The position numbers and the translations under genes were made by a program. Source: Actinoplanes solisilvae (GTDB lineage: Bacteria; Actinomycetota; Actinomycetes; Mycobacteriales; Micromonosporaceae). Taken from it: a DNA stretch of 64,000 nucleotides. The notes below the pieces were generated by a model. That model saw only the letters and a list, made by a program, of their open reading frames with translations, searched no databases and was not told the origin of the DNA. Below are positions 43,608 through 52,411 of this stretch, in pieces (the stretch's first letter is position 1; each line of letters starts with the position of its first letter). The stretch is taken from assembly GCF_003999975.1 (NCBI RefSeq), contig NZ_RJAC01000004.1, forward strand, positions 310,001 through 374,000, given 5' to 3'.

Positions 43608-44350
43608 CAACGGCCTCTCAGCAGCAGTTTGGCGGCCAGCCGGGGACCGTGGTCGAGCTCGGTCACGCCAACCCGGGGCCGGGCGAAGGTGGTGGGCAGG
43701 CCGGGCACACGAACAACGGCACACGCGTACGAATAACCGGCGTCGACGACCGCGCGGACCGCCGCCGCGTCCACCGACCCGTACGGATAGCAGAACGTGC
43801 GAGGCGGCTCGGGCAGCAGCTCGCCCAGCGCGGCCCGGCTGGCCGTCACCTCGTAGCGCAACGTGTCGGCGTCGATCCCGGCCAGGCGCGGATGGTTGAC
43901 GCTGTGCGACCCGATCTCGTAGCCCTGCGCGGCCAGCGCGCGCAGATCGTCGGCCGTCATCAGCGGGCGGCGCGGCGGCGGGTCCCACGCGTTGATCCCG
44001 CCGAGCAGGCCCGAGACGGCGTAGAACGTCGCACCGAACCCGTGCCTGCGCAGCTCCGGCAGGGCGTACGTGAGCACGTCGCGATAACCGTCGTCGAAGG
44101 TCAGACCGACCAGACCGTCGGCCTTGCCGCGCTCGGCCGCGTCACCCAGGTCGGCCATCGACACGCCGCGCAACCCGAGCCGGGCCAGGGTGTTCAGCTG
44201 GGCGGCGAACCGTTCGGGGGTCACGTAGAGGTTGAAAGGGTCGTCCTCGGCCTGCCCGACCGCGTGGTACATGAGCACCGGGGGTCGCCCGGCGCCGGCG
44301 GTCAGCAGGCGGCCCCGGCGCTGCGGGGTGGCGCTTCTCGTGCTCGTCAC
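43607..44350 (-). CDS. Polysaccharide deacetylase (NodB family)
   Basis: This 247-aa carbohydrate esterase family 4 enzyme removes N-acetyl groups from hexosamines. The metal and catalytic motifs are LTFDDGYRDVL (Asp-Asp), SHSVNHPRL (HxxxH) and FCYPYGSVD. The N-terminus shows PVLMYHAVG. It has no clear signal peptide. The chosen GTG has GGGAG upstream; a longer frame to 44425 lacks family similarity. It would make free amines on the polymer or its precursor, possibly re-acylated by the two enzymes downstream in the same operon. Confidence 0.9.
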   Translation of the reverse strand: MTSTRSATPQRRGRLLTAGAGRPPVLMYHAVGQAEDDPFNLYVTPERFAAQLNTLARLGLRGVSMADLGDAAERGKADGLVGLTFDDGYRDVLTYALPELRRHGFGATFYAVSGLLGGINAWDPPPRRPLMTADDLRALAAQGYEIGSHSVNHPRLAGIDADTLRYEVTASRAALGELLPEPPRTFCYPYGSVDAAAVRAVVDAGYSYACAVVRVPGLPTTFARPRVGVTELDHGPRLAAKLLLRGR

Positions 44351-44430
44351 CGTGCCGCGCTCCCTCGCCTCCGACCGACGTTTGCCGCCACTCTGCGGTG
44401 ACCGAGGGTGTCGGGCAACGTGCACGGGGA

Positions 44431-45099
44431 CTACTGCAAATTGACGTCGCCGTCCTTCAGCACGAGCGCTACGGCTTCGAGGGTGGTGTGCACGCCGAGC
44501 TTGCTCAGCATGTGCTGTGAGTGGCTGCGCACGGTATTGACCGAGACGTCGAGCCGCTCGGCGATCTCCCGCCGGTTCAGCCCGCGCGCCGCGTAGCGCA
44601 GCACCTGCTGCTCCCGCGCGGTCAGCCGGTCGATCGGGTTCGGTCCGCGGCCGGCCAGCCGCCGCAACACGAGGGCGAGCATGTCAGCGGGCAACCAGGC
44701 CTCGCCACGGGCGGCTCCCGCCACCACCTCGGCCAGCCGGTCGAGGCCGGCCTGCTTTGGCACCCAGCTGACCGCGCCCGCCCGGATCGCCGCGGTCACC
44801 CGTTCCACGTCGGCGTCCCCGGAGATCGCCACGACCGCCGCCGCCGGGCAGTGCCGGTCCAACTCGCCGAGCAGTCCGGCCGGATCGCCACCGTCAGTGG
44901 CGGCGACCACGACGTCGAGGGCTTCGTCGCCCAGCAGGCCGGCGGCGGCCGCCGGGCTGGGGGCGGCCAGAGCCGAGGCAACCCCGGGCAGGCGGCCCAG
45001 CGCCTCGGCCAGGCCCTGGGCGAGAGCCTGCTCGCCGTCCACGATCAGAACCCGAAGCCCGCCGGTCGTCTCGCTCCGCGCGGTCGCACCATCACCCAT
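44431..45099 (-). CDS. Atypical LuxR-type response regulator
   Basis: This 222-aa protein has a receiver-like domain (RVLIVDGEQALAQGLAEALG) and a C-terminal LuxR helix-turn-helix (RLTAREQQVLRYAARGLNRR, then VSVNTVRSHSQHMLSKLGVH). The phospho-acceptor Asp is missing: the strand reads DVVVAATDGGDP, with Ala at that place. The Lys in WVPKQAG is kept. It lies immediately upstream of the deacetylase/acyltransferase operon in the same direction and probably regulates the locus without a kinase. Confidence 0.88.
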   Translation of the reverse strand: MGDGATARSETTGGLRVLIVDGEQALAQGLAEALGRLPGVASALAAPSPAAAAGLLGDEALDVVVAATDGGDPAGLLGELDRHCPAAAVVAISGDADVERVTAAIRAGAVSWVPKQAGLDRLAEVVAGAARGEAWLPADMLALVLRRLAGRGPNPIDRLTAREQQVLRYAARGLNRREIAERLDVSVNTVRSHSQHMLSKLGVHTTLEAVALVLKDGDVNLQ

Positions 45100-45172
45100 G
45101 TGACCATGATGTGCAGGAACCGGCCGTTCCGCAGGTTGCCTGCTCAGAACGGTCGTACCGCCCGCTTCCGGC

Positions 45173-45745
45173 TCAGGACGTGCGGGCCTGCTCGGGGATG
45201 CGCCGGCCGGGCCCGTACGTGGTGCCGGCGCGGTCGCGTTCCAGCCAGCCGGTCTCGACGAGCATGCGGCGCACCGCGGCCGTGTCGTCGGTGACCTCGG
45301 ACAGGCGGCGGTTGATCTCGTCCTCGTCGTGCAGGCCCTCGAGTCGCAGGAAGCGGGCCAGCAACTCGCCCAGCAGTTCGTAGCGTTCGCTGAGCGTCGG
45401 CGGCATGCTCGTCAGGCGGCCGTGCGTGAAGTTGCCGCGCAACTGGGGATAGTCGTGCAGGTGGACGGTGATCGGCTGCACCCGGTCGAGCGCCATGGCC
45501 GTCTCGCGCAGAACGCCGGGCGAGGCGCGATAGATGCCGTTGCCGGTGCCCGTGGCCAGCCCCGCGCCGACCAGCCGGGCCAGGGTCTCACCGGCGGTCT
45601 GCACGGGCACGTCGATCGTGTAGGCCAGCTCGGCGATCGAAGCCCCCTCAGCCCCGCGGTGGACCAGCTCGGCGAACGCCCGCAGCCGCAACGGCGTGGC
45701 CAGCTGACTGAGGATCTCGGCGGCCTGCGCGGCTTCGGTCGACAT
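45173..45745 (-). CDS. HTH regulator with DUF2087 domain
   Basis: This 190-aa protein has an N-terminal ArsR-like winged helix (ILSQLATPLRLRAFAELVHR, then AGETLARLVGAGLATGTGNG) and a C-terminal DUF2087 domain (LARFLRLEGLHDEDEINRRL, then VRRMLVETGWLERDRAGTTY). The ATG follows a GACGGG ribosome-site-like stretch. DUF2087 proteins are putative transcription regulators of unknown ligand. No palindrome next to it is convincing, so its target is unknown. Confidence 0.85.
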   Translation of the reverse strand: MSTEAAQAAEILSQLATPLRLRAFAELVHRGAEGASIAELAYTIDVPVQTAGETLARLVGAGLATGTGNGIYRASPGVLRETAMALDRVQPITVHLHDYPQLRGNFTHGRLTSMPPTLSERYELLGELLARFLRLEGLHDEDEINRRLSEVTDDTAAVRRMLVETGWLERDRAGTTYGPGRRIPEQARTS

Positions 45746-46031
45746 CCCGTCACCGTAGGCTCACCGGCCCGGCCCGCGCACCCCCATTTCCGCCCGCACG
45801 TCCGGTCTAAATCTTTCCGTGTTCAACCACGAGCCGCTTTCCGGCGCGGTGCCGCCCGTCGCGCCGGCAAACGGTCCGCCCAAGCGGGACGGCGGTTCCC
45901 GACTTCAGGTCTTTGCCCGCGCATGATCGATCCGAGGTCATTGATCCAGGCCCCTGGAACGTCGTCGAGGCGCCCACATCAGGTATCCAGAGAACGATCA
46001 AGCCGGAAAGGGCCGGGCGGATCACTGACGT

Positions 46032-48248
46032 TCAGCGCAGGTCGGCCACGTAGGCGGCGATCCAGGCCAGGGGTGCGTTCCAGTTGATGGTCAGCTCGTT
46101 GGTCGACCAGGACTGGATGTCGTCGATGTAGCAGAACTGGGCCACGCAGCCGGTCAGCCTGCTCTGGGCGTACGGGTCCTGGATCGACGAGTTGGGGCCG
46201 CCGGACAGGGTGCCGACGGGCGGGTTGGGCAGGGCGGGGTCGAGTTGCCTGGCGTACCAGCGGCTGTGCTGGTTGTGTGAGCTGACCTCGCCGTAGCCGG
46301 TCACATAGGACATGTTCAGCGCGTTGCGGCCGAACATGTAGTCGAGGCCGGTCAGCACGCCGTCGCGGTAGCGGTCGCGGCCGGTCAGCTCGTGCGCGGC
46401 GGCGATCACGACCATGTTGTTCAGGATGATGCTGTTCGAACCCCAGTCCCACATGTTGTTCGCGGGCGCGTAGGGCACCCCGTAGGCGTGCTGCCTCTGG
46501 GTCGTCAGGTATTTCTCGGCGCCCGCGACCACGGACGCCTTCACCGCGGCCAGGCCGGGCAAACGGTTCGGCACCAGCGCCAACGCCAGGCGACCCGCGG
46601 CCGCCGTGTTCCCCCAGTCGAAGGCGCCGGCGCCGAACACGTCGGCGGTGTGCTCGGGCGACGAGAGCACGTCGGCCGAGTACTGCCTCTCCCCCGTGGT
46701 GAGGAACAGCTCGGCCGCCGCCCAGTAGAAGTCGTCACTTACCTTCGCGTCGTTGTAGGCGCCGCCGCCCACCCCGTCGGACTCGGGGGCGTACAGCGCG
46801 GGGTTGGCCTTGGCCGCCGCATAGGCGGTTCGCGCCGCCGCCAATGCGCGTTTGGCGAAGGCGGGGTCGAACGGCTTGTACAAACGCGCAGCCTGTGCAG
46901 AAGTAGCGGCCAAATTGAGCGTCGCGGCTGTGGATACCGGGTGCAGCTCGCGGGGCTGTGGATCCAGGTGGGGCAACAGGGGCAGCCCGGTCCACGCGGC
47001 GTCGTGCATCTTGTGGTGGGCCATGCCCGCGTACGGCTTCCCGGCCGGCACCTGCATGCGCAGCAGGAACTCGAGCTCCCAGCGCACCTCGTCGAGCACG
47101 TCCGGCGTCCGGTTCCCGCTCTCCGGCACGGTCAGACCGACCTTGCGTACGCCCGGGTGGCGCTCATAGGCGTTGAGCAGCTCCCACACCGAGATGCCGC
47201 CGTTCACGACGTACTTGCCGTGGTCGCCCGCGTCGTACCAGCCGCCGCGCGCGTCGAGCCGGTAGTCGCACACACCCGGCTGACAGGGCACGTTGCCGTC
47301 GCCGAGGTTGGGCGCGACATCCACATGCCCGGCCGGTCGGCCGTAGCCGGGGCGCAGCGCGTCGTCGATCGCGATGCCACTGCGCTGCGTGTAATAGAAC
47401 TTCAAAGCGTCAGAGCGCAATTTCGCGTACGCCGAGGCGTCGATGTCGAACGGGCGGCTCGTCTCGCCGTCCGCCGTCAGCGTGTAGCCCGTGCCCTTGC
47501 GACCGAAGTACCCGAAGTCGATCGAGTGCACGTTCTGCGCGGATGAAACGTCCACACCGCGCGGGGTTGTGCGTCCGTGCGCGACGACGCGTCCACCGGA
47601 GTCGCGCAGTTGCCAGGGCAGTGCACTGGTCGCCGTGGTGACCACGGTTGCCGCCTTCGGCCCATTCGGGACGTACGCCACCTGGTTGACCCGCACGCGC
47701 GGGCCGGTGTCGGGCTCGTAGACCTCCGGTGGCACGCCCCCGACCAGCGACACGTTGTCGACGCAGAACCGCCACGGCTCGGCGCTGCCCCCGAGCTGGA
47801 AGGCGACCTGTCCCTGCGCGGTCGTGGTGCTCGCCGTGAACGTCCACGAGTAGTGCTGGAGCCCGCCGACGACCGGCGACTGCTCGAAGTACGTGTCGTA
47901 GGGGTCGACGGCGAGCCCGACCACCGCCCGCACGCCGCGCCCCGGGTCGCCGCTCGCGTCGAACGAGAAGCGGTAGCTCTCCCCCGCGACCAGGTCGATG
48001 TCGTTCTGGCCGACGATCGCGTCCCACTTGTTCGCGGTCCCACCGGGCACGTCGACGCAGGCACGGCCGTCGCTCGCGGCGAGCGTCATGCCCGCGTTGG
48101 CCCAGAACGGATCGGTGCCGTTGTCGAACCCCCCGTTGACCACCTGCTCGACCTCAGCCGCCGAAGCCGCGGGCGCCGCGACGAAAGCCGCCAGCACCAC
48201 AGCCGCCCCGCAAACGGCCACAATTCGGGAGCGCTCCCAAAGAGACAT
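46032..48248 (-). CDS. Secreted family-9 endoglucanase with N-terminal CBM
   Basis: This 738-aa exported cellulase has a signal peptide ([17 protein letters not shown]), a jelly-roll carbohydrate-binding module of CBM4/9 type (~35-170, [19 protein letters not shown]), the Ig-like CelD-N domain (~180-270, [20 protein letters not shown]) and a GH9 (alpha/alpha)6 domain. Catalytic motifs are [13 protein letters not shown] (nucleophile-water Asp pair), the His in [11 protein letters not shown], and the acid Glu in [15 protein letters not shown]. No C-terminal module is present. A CebR-like box overlaps its first codons, so cellobiose-type induction is likely. If transcription starts at the ATG the message is leaderless; no ribosome site precedes it. 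Confidence 0.95.
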   Translation of the reverse strand: MSLWERSRIVAVCGAAVVLAAFVAAPAASAAEVEQVVNGGFDNGTDPFWANAGMTLAASDGRACVDVPGGTANKWDAIVGQNDIDLVAGESYRFSFDASGDPGRGVRAVVGLAVDPYDTYFEQSPVVGGLQHYSWTFTASTTTAQGQVAFQLGGSAEPWRFCVDNVSLVGGVPPEVYEPDTGPRVRVNQVAYVPNGPKAATVVTTATSALPWQLRDSGGRVVAHGRTTPRGVDVSSAQNVHSIDFGYFGRKGTGYTLTADGETSRPFDIDASAYAKLRSDALKFYYTQRSGIAIDDALRPGYGRPAGHVDVAPNLGDGNVPCQPGVCDYRLDARGGWYDAGDHGKYVVNGGISVWELLNAYERHPGVRKVGLTVPESGNRTPDVLDEVRWELEFLLRMQVPAGKPYAGMAHHKMHDAAWTGLPLLPHLDPQPRELHPVSTAATLNLAATSAQAARLYKPFDPAFAKRALAAARTAYAAAKANPALYAPESDGVGGGAYNDAKVSDDFYWAAAELFLTTGERQYSADVLSSPEHTADVFGAGAFDWGNTAAAGRLALALVPNRLPGLAAVKASVVAGAEKYLTTQRQHAYGVPYAPANNMWDWGSNSIILNNMVVIAAAHELTGRDRYRDGVLTGLDYMFGRNALNMSYVTGYGEVSSHNQHSRWYARQLDPALPNPPVGTLSGGPNSSIQDPYAQSRLTGCVAQFCYIDDIQSWSTNELTINWNAPLAWIAAYVADLR
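48226..48239. promoter_or_regulatory. CebR-like operator overlapping the cellulase start
   Basis: On the coding strand it reads TGGGAGCGCTCCCG, one mismatch from the CebR consensus TGGGAGCGCTCCCA that governs cellulase genes in streptomycetes. It falls within codons 4-8 of the cellulase gene. CebR is a LacI-type repressor released by cellobiose or larger cello-oligosaccharides. Confidence 0.75.
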
Positions 48249-48324
48249 GGAAACATATTGATAGCCCGGTGACTCCGTGTCAACGCACCGGAAACAGCTT
48301 GTTCAAGATCAGGGCGCGGAAAGC

Positions 48325-48380
48325 GGACTGCCGGGAGCAGCCTGCCGGAAGCAGGCCGCCGGAAGCGGACTGCCGGAAGC
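48325..48380. repeat. Four imperfect 14-bp tandem repeats
   Basis: Units start at 48325, 48339, 48353 and 48367; the last reads GGACTGCCGGAAGC. They sit in the divergent gap between the cellulase and the GGDEF gene, upstream of the latter. Confidence 0.8.
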
Positions 48381-48445
48381 GGGAAACAACCGGGCGGCAA
48401 CCCGGCGGGGCCTGGGCCGCACCCCGGGCGGTGAAACCTGGTGTC

Positions 48446-49930
48446 GTGGCTAATGCGCATACCGCCGTCCTGAACAGGCATGTTGCCGGCTGGCACGTCC
48501 TGCTCGCCGGTGGCTCGGTCGTCATCGGCCTCTACTTCCTGTTCCTCGAGCTCGGCCCGAGCTGGGCCGGCCCGCAGGTGGCCGCCTACGTCAGCGCCAA
48601 CGCCACCCTCATGATCGCGTCGTTGGTCACCGCTCGCCGGCACCGCGCGATGGCCGGCATGGCCCTGCTGCTCGCCGCGGCGTCGGCCGCCTCCGTCACC
48701 GGCGATCTGATCTTCTACTTCCTCGCGCTCGTCGAGGGCGAGGTCGCCTACCCGAGCGCAGCCGATGTCGCGTACCTCTCCTCGTATCTGTTCATGGCCG
48801 CCGCTTTCCTGGTCGCCGTGCGCAAACGCTCACCCGGCTGGGACTTCAGCAGCGCCATCGACGCCGGCATCGTGGCCGTCAGCGTCGGCTACCTCATCTT
48901 CGAGTTCGTCGTCGTGCCCACGCTGACCGGCAGCACCCGGGACGTGGCAACCCTGGTCTCGGTGCTCTACCCGCTCGGCGACCTGATGATCATCACGGTC
49001 GGGGCGCGGCTCGTGCTCGGGGCCGGCACGCGCGGCACCGCGCTGCGGATGGTCGGCATCTACCTCGGCCTCATGCTCTACGCCGACACCATCTACAGCG
49101 TCCAGAGCCTCGAAGGCACCTACCAGGCGGGCAACTATCTCGACATGGTCTGGATGGTGTCCGCGTTCCTGCTCTCGGCCGCGATGCTGCACCCGTCGGC
49201 GCCCCAGCTCGTGGCCCGCGCCTCCGCCGCCACCCCCGACGCCAGCCCCGGCCGGCTCGCCATTCTCGCCGTCGCCGCCGTCATTGCCCCCACCACCATG
49301 TCCGTGCAGTTCCTCCGGGGCGCCACCCCGCACGTCCTGGTCGCCGGCCTGGTCTGCAACGTGCTCTTCCTGCTCGTGCTCGCCCGCATGGCCGGCCTGG
49401 TGCGGGCCCAGCGCCACGCCGCCATCACCGACGGCCTCACCGGTCTGCGCAGCCGCCGCTTCTTCGAGCAGTCCCTGCACGCCGAGGTCGCGCGGGCCGC
49501 CCGTTCCGGCAGCGAGGTCGGCCTGCTGCTGCTCGACCTCGACCACTTCAAGAACGTCAATGACACGTACGGTCACAACGGCGGCGACCGGGTGCTGGTG
49601 GAGCTCGCGCACCGGCTGACCGCGGTGATCCGCCCCGGTGACCTGGCCGCTCGTTACGGCGGTGAGGAGTTCGCGGTGCTGCTGCCCGGCGCCGGTCCCG
49701 AGACGGCCGCCGAGATCGCCGAACGCATCCGCCGCGCGATCGCGATGGCCCCGATCGCCGTCGGCGAGCACAGGGTGCACAGCGTCACCGTCTCGATCGG
49801 CGTCGCCGGCCTGCCGTCGATCTGCACCGACGCCGAGGAGCTGGTGCTCGCGGCCGACCGGGCCCTCTACGCGTCGAAGAACGCCGGCCGCAACCGCGTC
49901 ACCGAGAGTGTGAGGTTCGTCGGAAGGTAA
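48446..49930 (+). CDS. Membrane GGDEF diguanylate cyclase
   Basis: This 494-aa protein has about nine hydrophobic segments in its first ~320 residues, an unnamed membrane sensor, followed by a GGDEF domain: AITDGLTGLRSRRFFEQSL, LLLLDLDHFKNVNDTYGHNG, and the active site in the GGEEF form (ARYGGEEFAVLLPGA). Cyclic di-GMP synthesis is expected. The start is uncertain: GTG 48446 or GTG 48431, neither with a strong ribosome site. An upstream extension through the tandem repeats is unlikely. It is divergent from the cellulase, which may reflect joint control of surface polysaccharide or attachment. Confidence 0.9.
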   Translation: MANAHTAVLNRHVAGWHVLLAGGSVVIGLYFLFLELGPSWAGPQVAAYVSANATLMIASLVTARRHRAMAGMALLLAAASAASVTGDLIFYFLALVEGEVAYPSAADVAYLSSYLFMAAAFLVAVRKRSPGWDFSSAIDAGIVAVSVGYLIFEFVVVPTLTGSTRDVATLVSVLYPLGDLMIITVGARLVLGAGTRGTALRMVGIYLGLMLYADTIYSVQSLEGTYQAGNYLDMVWMVSAFLLSAAMLHPSAPQLVARASAATPDASPGRLAILAVAAVIAPTTMSVQFLRGATPHVLVAGLVCNVLFLLVLARMAGLVRAQRHAAITDGLTGLRSRRFFEQSLHAEVARAARSGSEVGLLLLDLDHFKNVNDTYGHNGGDRVLVELAHRLTAVIRPGDLAARYGGEEFAVLLPGAGPETAAEIAERIRRAIAMAPIAVGEHRVHSVTVSIGVAGLPSICTDAEELVLAADRALYASKNAGRNRVTESVRFVGR

Positions 49931-49975
49931 CCGCAGCGATAGCCTCCCCCGAACAAAGTGCGGCAGGGTGCGGCT

Positions 49976-52381
49976 ATGGACCTACGCAACGGCCTGCGGC
50001 CTCTCGGGAGCACCCCGGCGGAGTTCGAGCGGGATCTGCTGAGCAACCTCTACTACCGCCGCGGCACCACCGTCGAATCGGCGAGCGCTCAGGACGCCTA
50101 CGAGACTCTCGCTCTGACCGTTCGTGATCGGCTCGCCGCTCGCCGGGCGCGCACCGCCGCCGCGCACTACGAGAGCAACCCGCGCTGGGTCTACTACCTG
50201 TCCGCGGAGTATCTGCTCGGTCCCCAGCTCGAACAGAATCTGCTCTACAGCGGCACGACCGAGCTGGCCCCCGCGGCTCTGAAGGCCCTCGGTTTCGATC
50301 CTGCCGAGGTCGCCGCGCTCGACGTCGAGCCGGGCCTGGGCAACGGCGGTCTGGGCCGGCTGGCCGCCTGCCTGCTCGACTCGGCGGCCACGATGGACAT
50401 CCCCGCGGTCGGCTACGGCATCTACTACGACCTGGGCATCTTCCGGCAGGCGTTCCGCGACGGCGAGCAGGTCGAGCAGCCCGACAACTGGGCGTTCCAG
50501 GGCAATCCGTGGGAGTTCCCGGCGCCCGACGACCGCCACCGGGTCGGCTTCTACGGCACGGTCGGGCCCGACGGCTGGCAGCCCGGCGAGGTCGTCGAGG
50601 GCGAGCCGAGCCACCTGCTGGTCCCCGGTTACGGCACCGAGACCGTCAATATCGTACGGCTCTGGCGCGCTCGCGCCTGCCAGGAGTCCTTCGACCTGGG
50701 CCGCTTCTCCCGGGGCATGTACGTCGAGGCGGTCGAGCAGGCCGTGCACGCCGAGAACATCAGCAAGGTCCTCTACCCCGACGACAGCACCGAATCGGGC
50801 CGCGAACTGCGGCTCAAGCAGCAGTACTTCCTGGTGTCGTGCTCGCTGCGCGACATCATCCGCCGTTTCCGGTTCCGCAACGACGACTGGGCCGTGTTCG
50901 CCGACAAGACGGTGATCCAGCTCAACGACACGCACCCGACGCTCGCGATCCCCGAGCTCATGCGGCTGCTCGTCGACGAGGAGGGCCTCGGCTGGGAGCG
51001 CGCCTGGGACATCGTCCGGCGGACCTTCGCGTACACGTGCCACACCCTGCTGCCCGAAGCGCTGGAGACGTGGCCGGTCGCGATGCTGGGCCGGCTTCTC
51101 CCCCGCCACCTGGAGATCATCTATCGGATCAACGAGGGCCTGCTCGACGAGGTCCGCGCGGCGTTCCCCGACGATCTCGACCGCGTACGCCGGATGTCGC
51201 TGATCCAGGAGGACCCCGAGCGCCGCGTGCGCATGGCCAACCTCGCGGTCACCGGCACGTTCGCGGTCAACGGCGTCGCCGAACTGCACTCGAAACTGCT
51301 CGCCTCGACCACGTTCAGCGACTTCGCGACGCTGTGGCCCGACCGGTTCCGCAACGTGACCAACGGCGTCTCGCCGCGCCGATTCATACGGCTGGCCAAC
51401 CCCGGACTGTCGAAACTGATCACCTCGGCGCTCGACGGCGACCGCTGGCTCACCGATCTGTCACTGCTGGAGGGCCTGGCTCCGCTGGCCGACGACGCCG
51501 CGTTCCGCGCCCAGTGGCGGGTCGAGAAACGGCTGGCCAAGCAGGCGCTCGGGCTCGGCGACCCGGACGCGATGCTCGACGTGATGATCAAGCGGTTCCA
51601 CGAGTACAAGCGTCAGCAACTGAAGCTGCTGCACGTGATCACGCTCTATCAGCGGCTGAAGTCGGACCCGTCCCGCTTCGGGGTGCCGCGCACGATCCTG
51701 TTCGCCGGCAAGGCCGCCCCGGCCTACCACGCGGCCAAGGCGATCATCCACCTGATCAACGCGGTCGCGGCGACGATCGACGCCGACCCGGCCGCCGCGG
51801 GCCTGCTGCGCGTGGTCTTCCCGCCCAACTACAACGTGACGCTGGCCGAGAAGATCATCCCGGCGGCCGACCTGAGCGAGCAGATCTCGATGGCCGGCAA
51901 GGAGGCTTCCGGTACGGGCAACATGAAGCTCGCGCTCAACGGGGCGGTCACGATCGGCACGCTCGACGGCGCCAACGTCGAGATCCGCGACCGGGTCGGC
52001 GCCGACAACTTCTTCCTGTTCGGCCTGGACGCCTCGGCCGCCGCCGACCTGCGCGCCTCGGCCTACGACCCGCGCGCCTACTACACGTCCGACGGCGAAC
52101 TGCGGGCGGCGATCGACGCGATCCTGGGCGGCGACTTCGGCGCGGTCGGGCAGGGGGTGGCCGGGTCGCTGCTCGACCGCGACGAATACCTCACGCTGGC
52201 CGACTACCGCGCCTACGTCGACGAGCAGGACCGGGTCGCGGCCGCCTGGCAGGACGAGGAGCGGTGGACACGCATGTCGATCCTCAACGCGGCCGGCAGC
52301 GGGTTCTTCTCCTCCGACCGCACCGTCGCCGACTATCTCGACCGCGTCTGGCACGCATCACCCGTACGCGTGCGCAATTAG
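49976..52381 (+). CDS. glgP: Glycogen/alpha-glucan phosphorylase
   Basis: This 801-aa PLP enzyme (GT35) releases glucose-1-phosphate from glycogen or maltodextrins. Family landmarks are VYYLSAEYLLGPQLEQNL, GLGNGGLGRLAACLLDSAAT, QLNDTHPTLAIPELMRLL, MIKRFHEYKRQQLKLLHV, and the PLP-Lys motif EASGTGNMKLALNGA. The length matches the E. coli MalP/GlgP type rather than the longer plant enzymes. ATG with AGGG upstream. It is followed by a ROK regulator, which could control it. Confidence 0.96.
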   Translation: MDLRNGLRPLGSTPAEFERDLLSNLYYRRGTTVESASAQDAYETLALTVRDRLAARRARTAAAHYESNPRWVYYLSAEYLLGPQLEQNLLYSGTTELAPAALKALGFDPAEVAALDVEPGLGNGGLGRLAACLLDSAATMDIPAVGYGIYYDLGIFRQAFRDGEQVEQPDNWAFQGNPWEFPAPDDRHRVGFYGTVGPDGWQPGEVVEGEPSHLLVPGYGTETVNIVRLWRARACQESFDLGRFSRGMYVEAVEQAVHAENISKVLYPDDSTESGRELRLKQQYFLVSCSLRDIIRRFRFRNDDWAVFADKTVIQLNDTHPTLAIPELMRLLVDEEGLGWERAWDIVRRTFAYTCHTLLPEALETWPVAMLGRLLPRHLEIIYRINEGLLDEVRAAFPDDLDRVRRMSLIQEDPERRVRMANLAVTGTFAVNGVAELHSKLLASTTFSDFATLWPDRFRNVTNGVSPRRFIRLANPGLSKLITSALDGDRWLTDLSLLEGLAPLADDAAFRAQWRVEKRLAKQALGLGDPDAMLDVMIKRFHEYKRQQLKLLHVITLYQRLKSDPSRFGVPRTILFAGKAAPAYHAAKAIIHLINAVAATIDADPAAAGLLRVVFPPNYNVTLAEKIIPAADLSEQISMAGKEASGTGNMKLALNGAVTIGTLDGANVEIRDRVGADNFFLFGLDASAAADLRASAYDPRAYYTSDGELRAAIDAILGGDFGAVGQGVAGSLLDRDEYLTLADYRAYVDEQDRVAAAWQDEERWTRMSILNAAGSGFFSSDRTVADYLDRVWHASPVRVRN

Positions 52382-52411
52382 CTCTTGGCAACGGGTTCCG
52401 GGGCGCGTTTG

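Noticed and set aside
48269-48430. Extended N-terminus of the GGDEF protein through the tandem repeats
   Set aside because: The extension is encoded by the 14-bp repeats and lacks hydrophobic or domain character; starts at 48431 or 48446 are better placed before the first helix.
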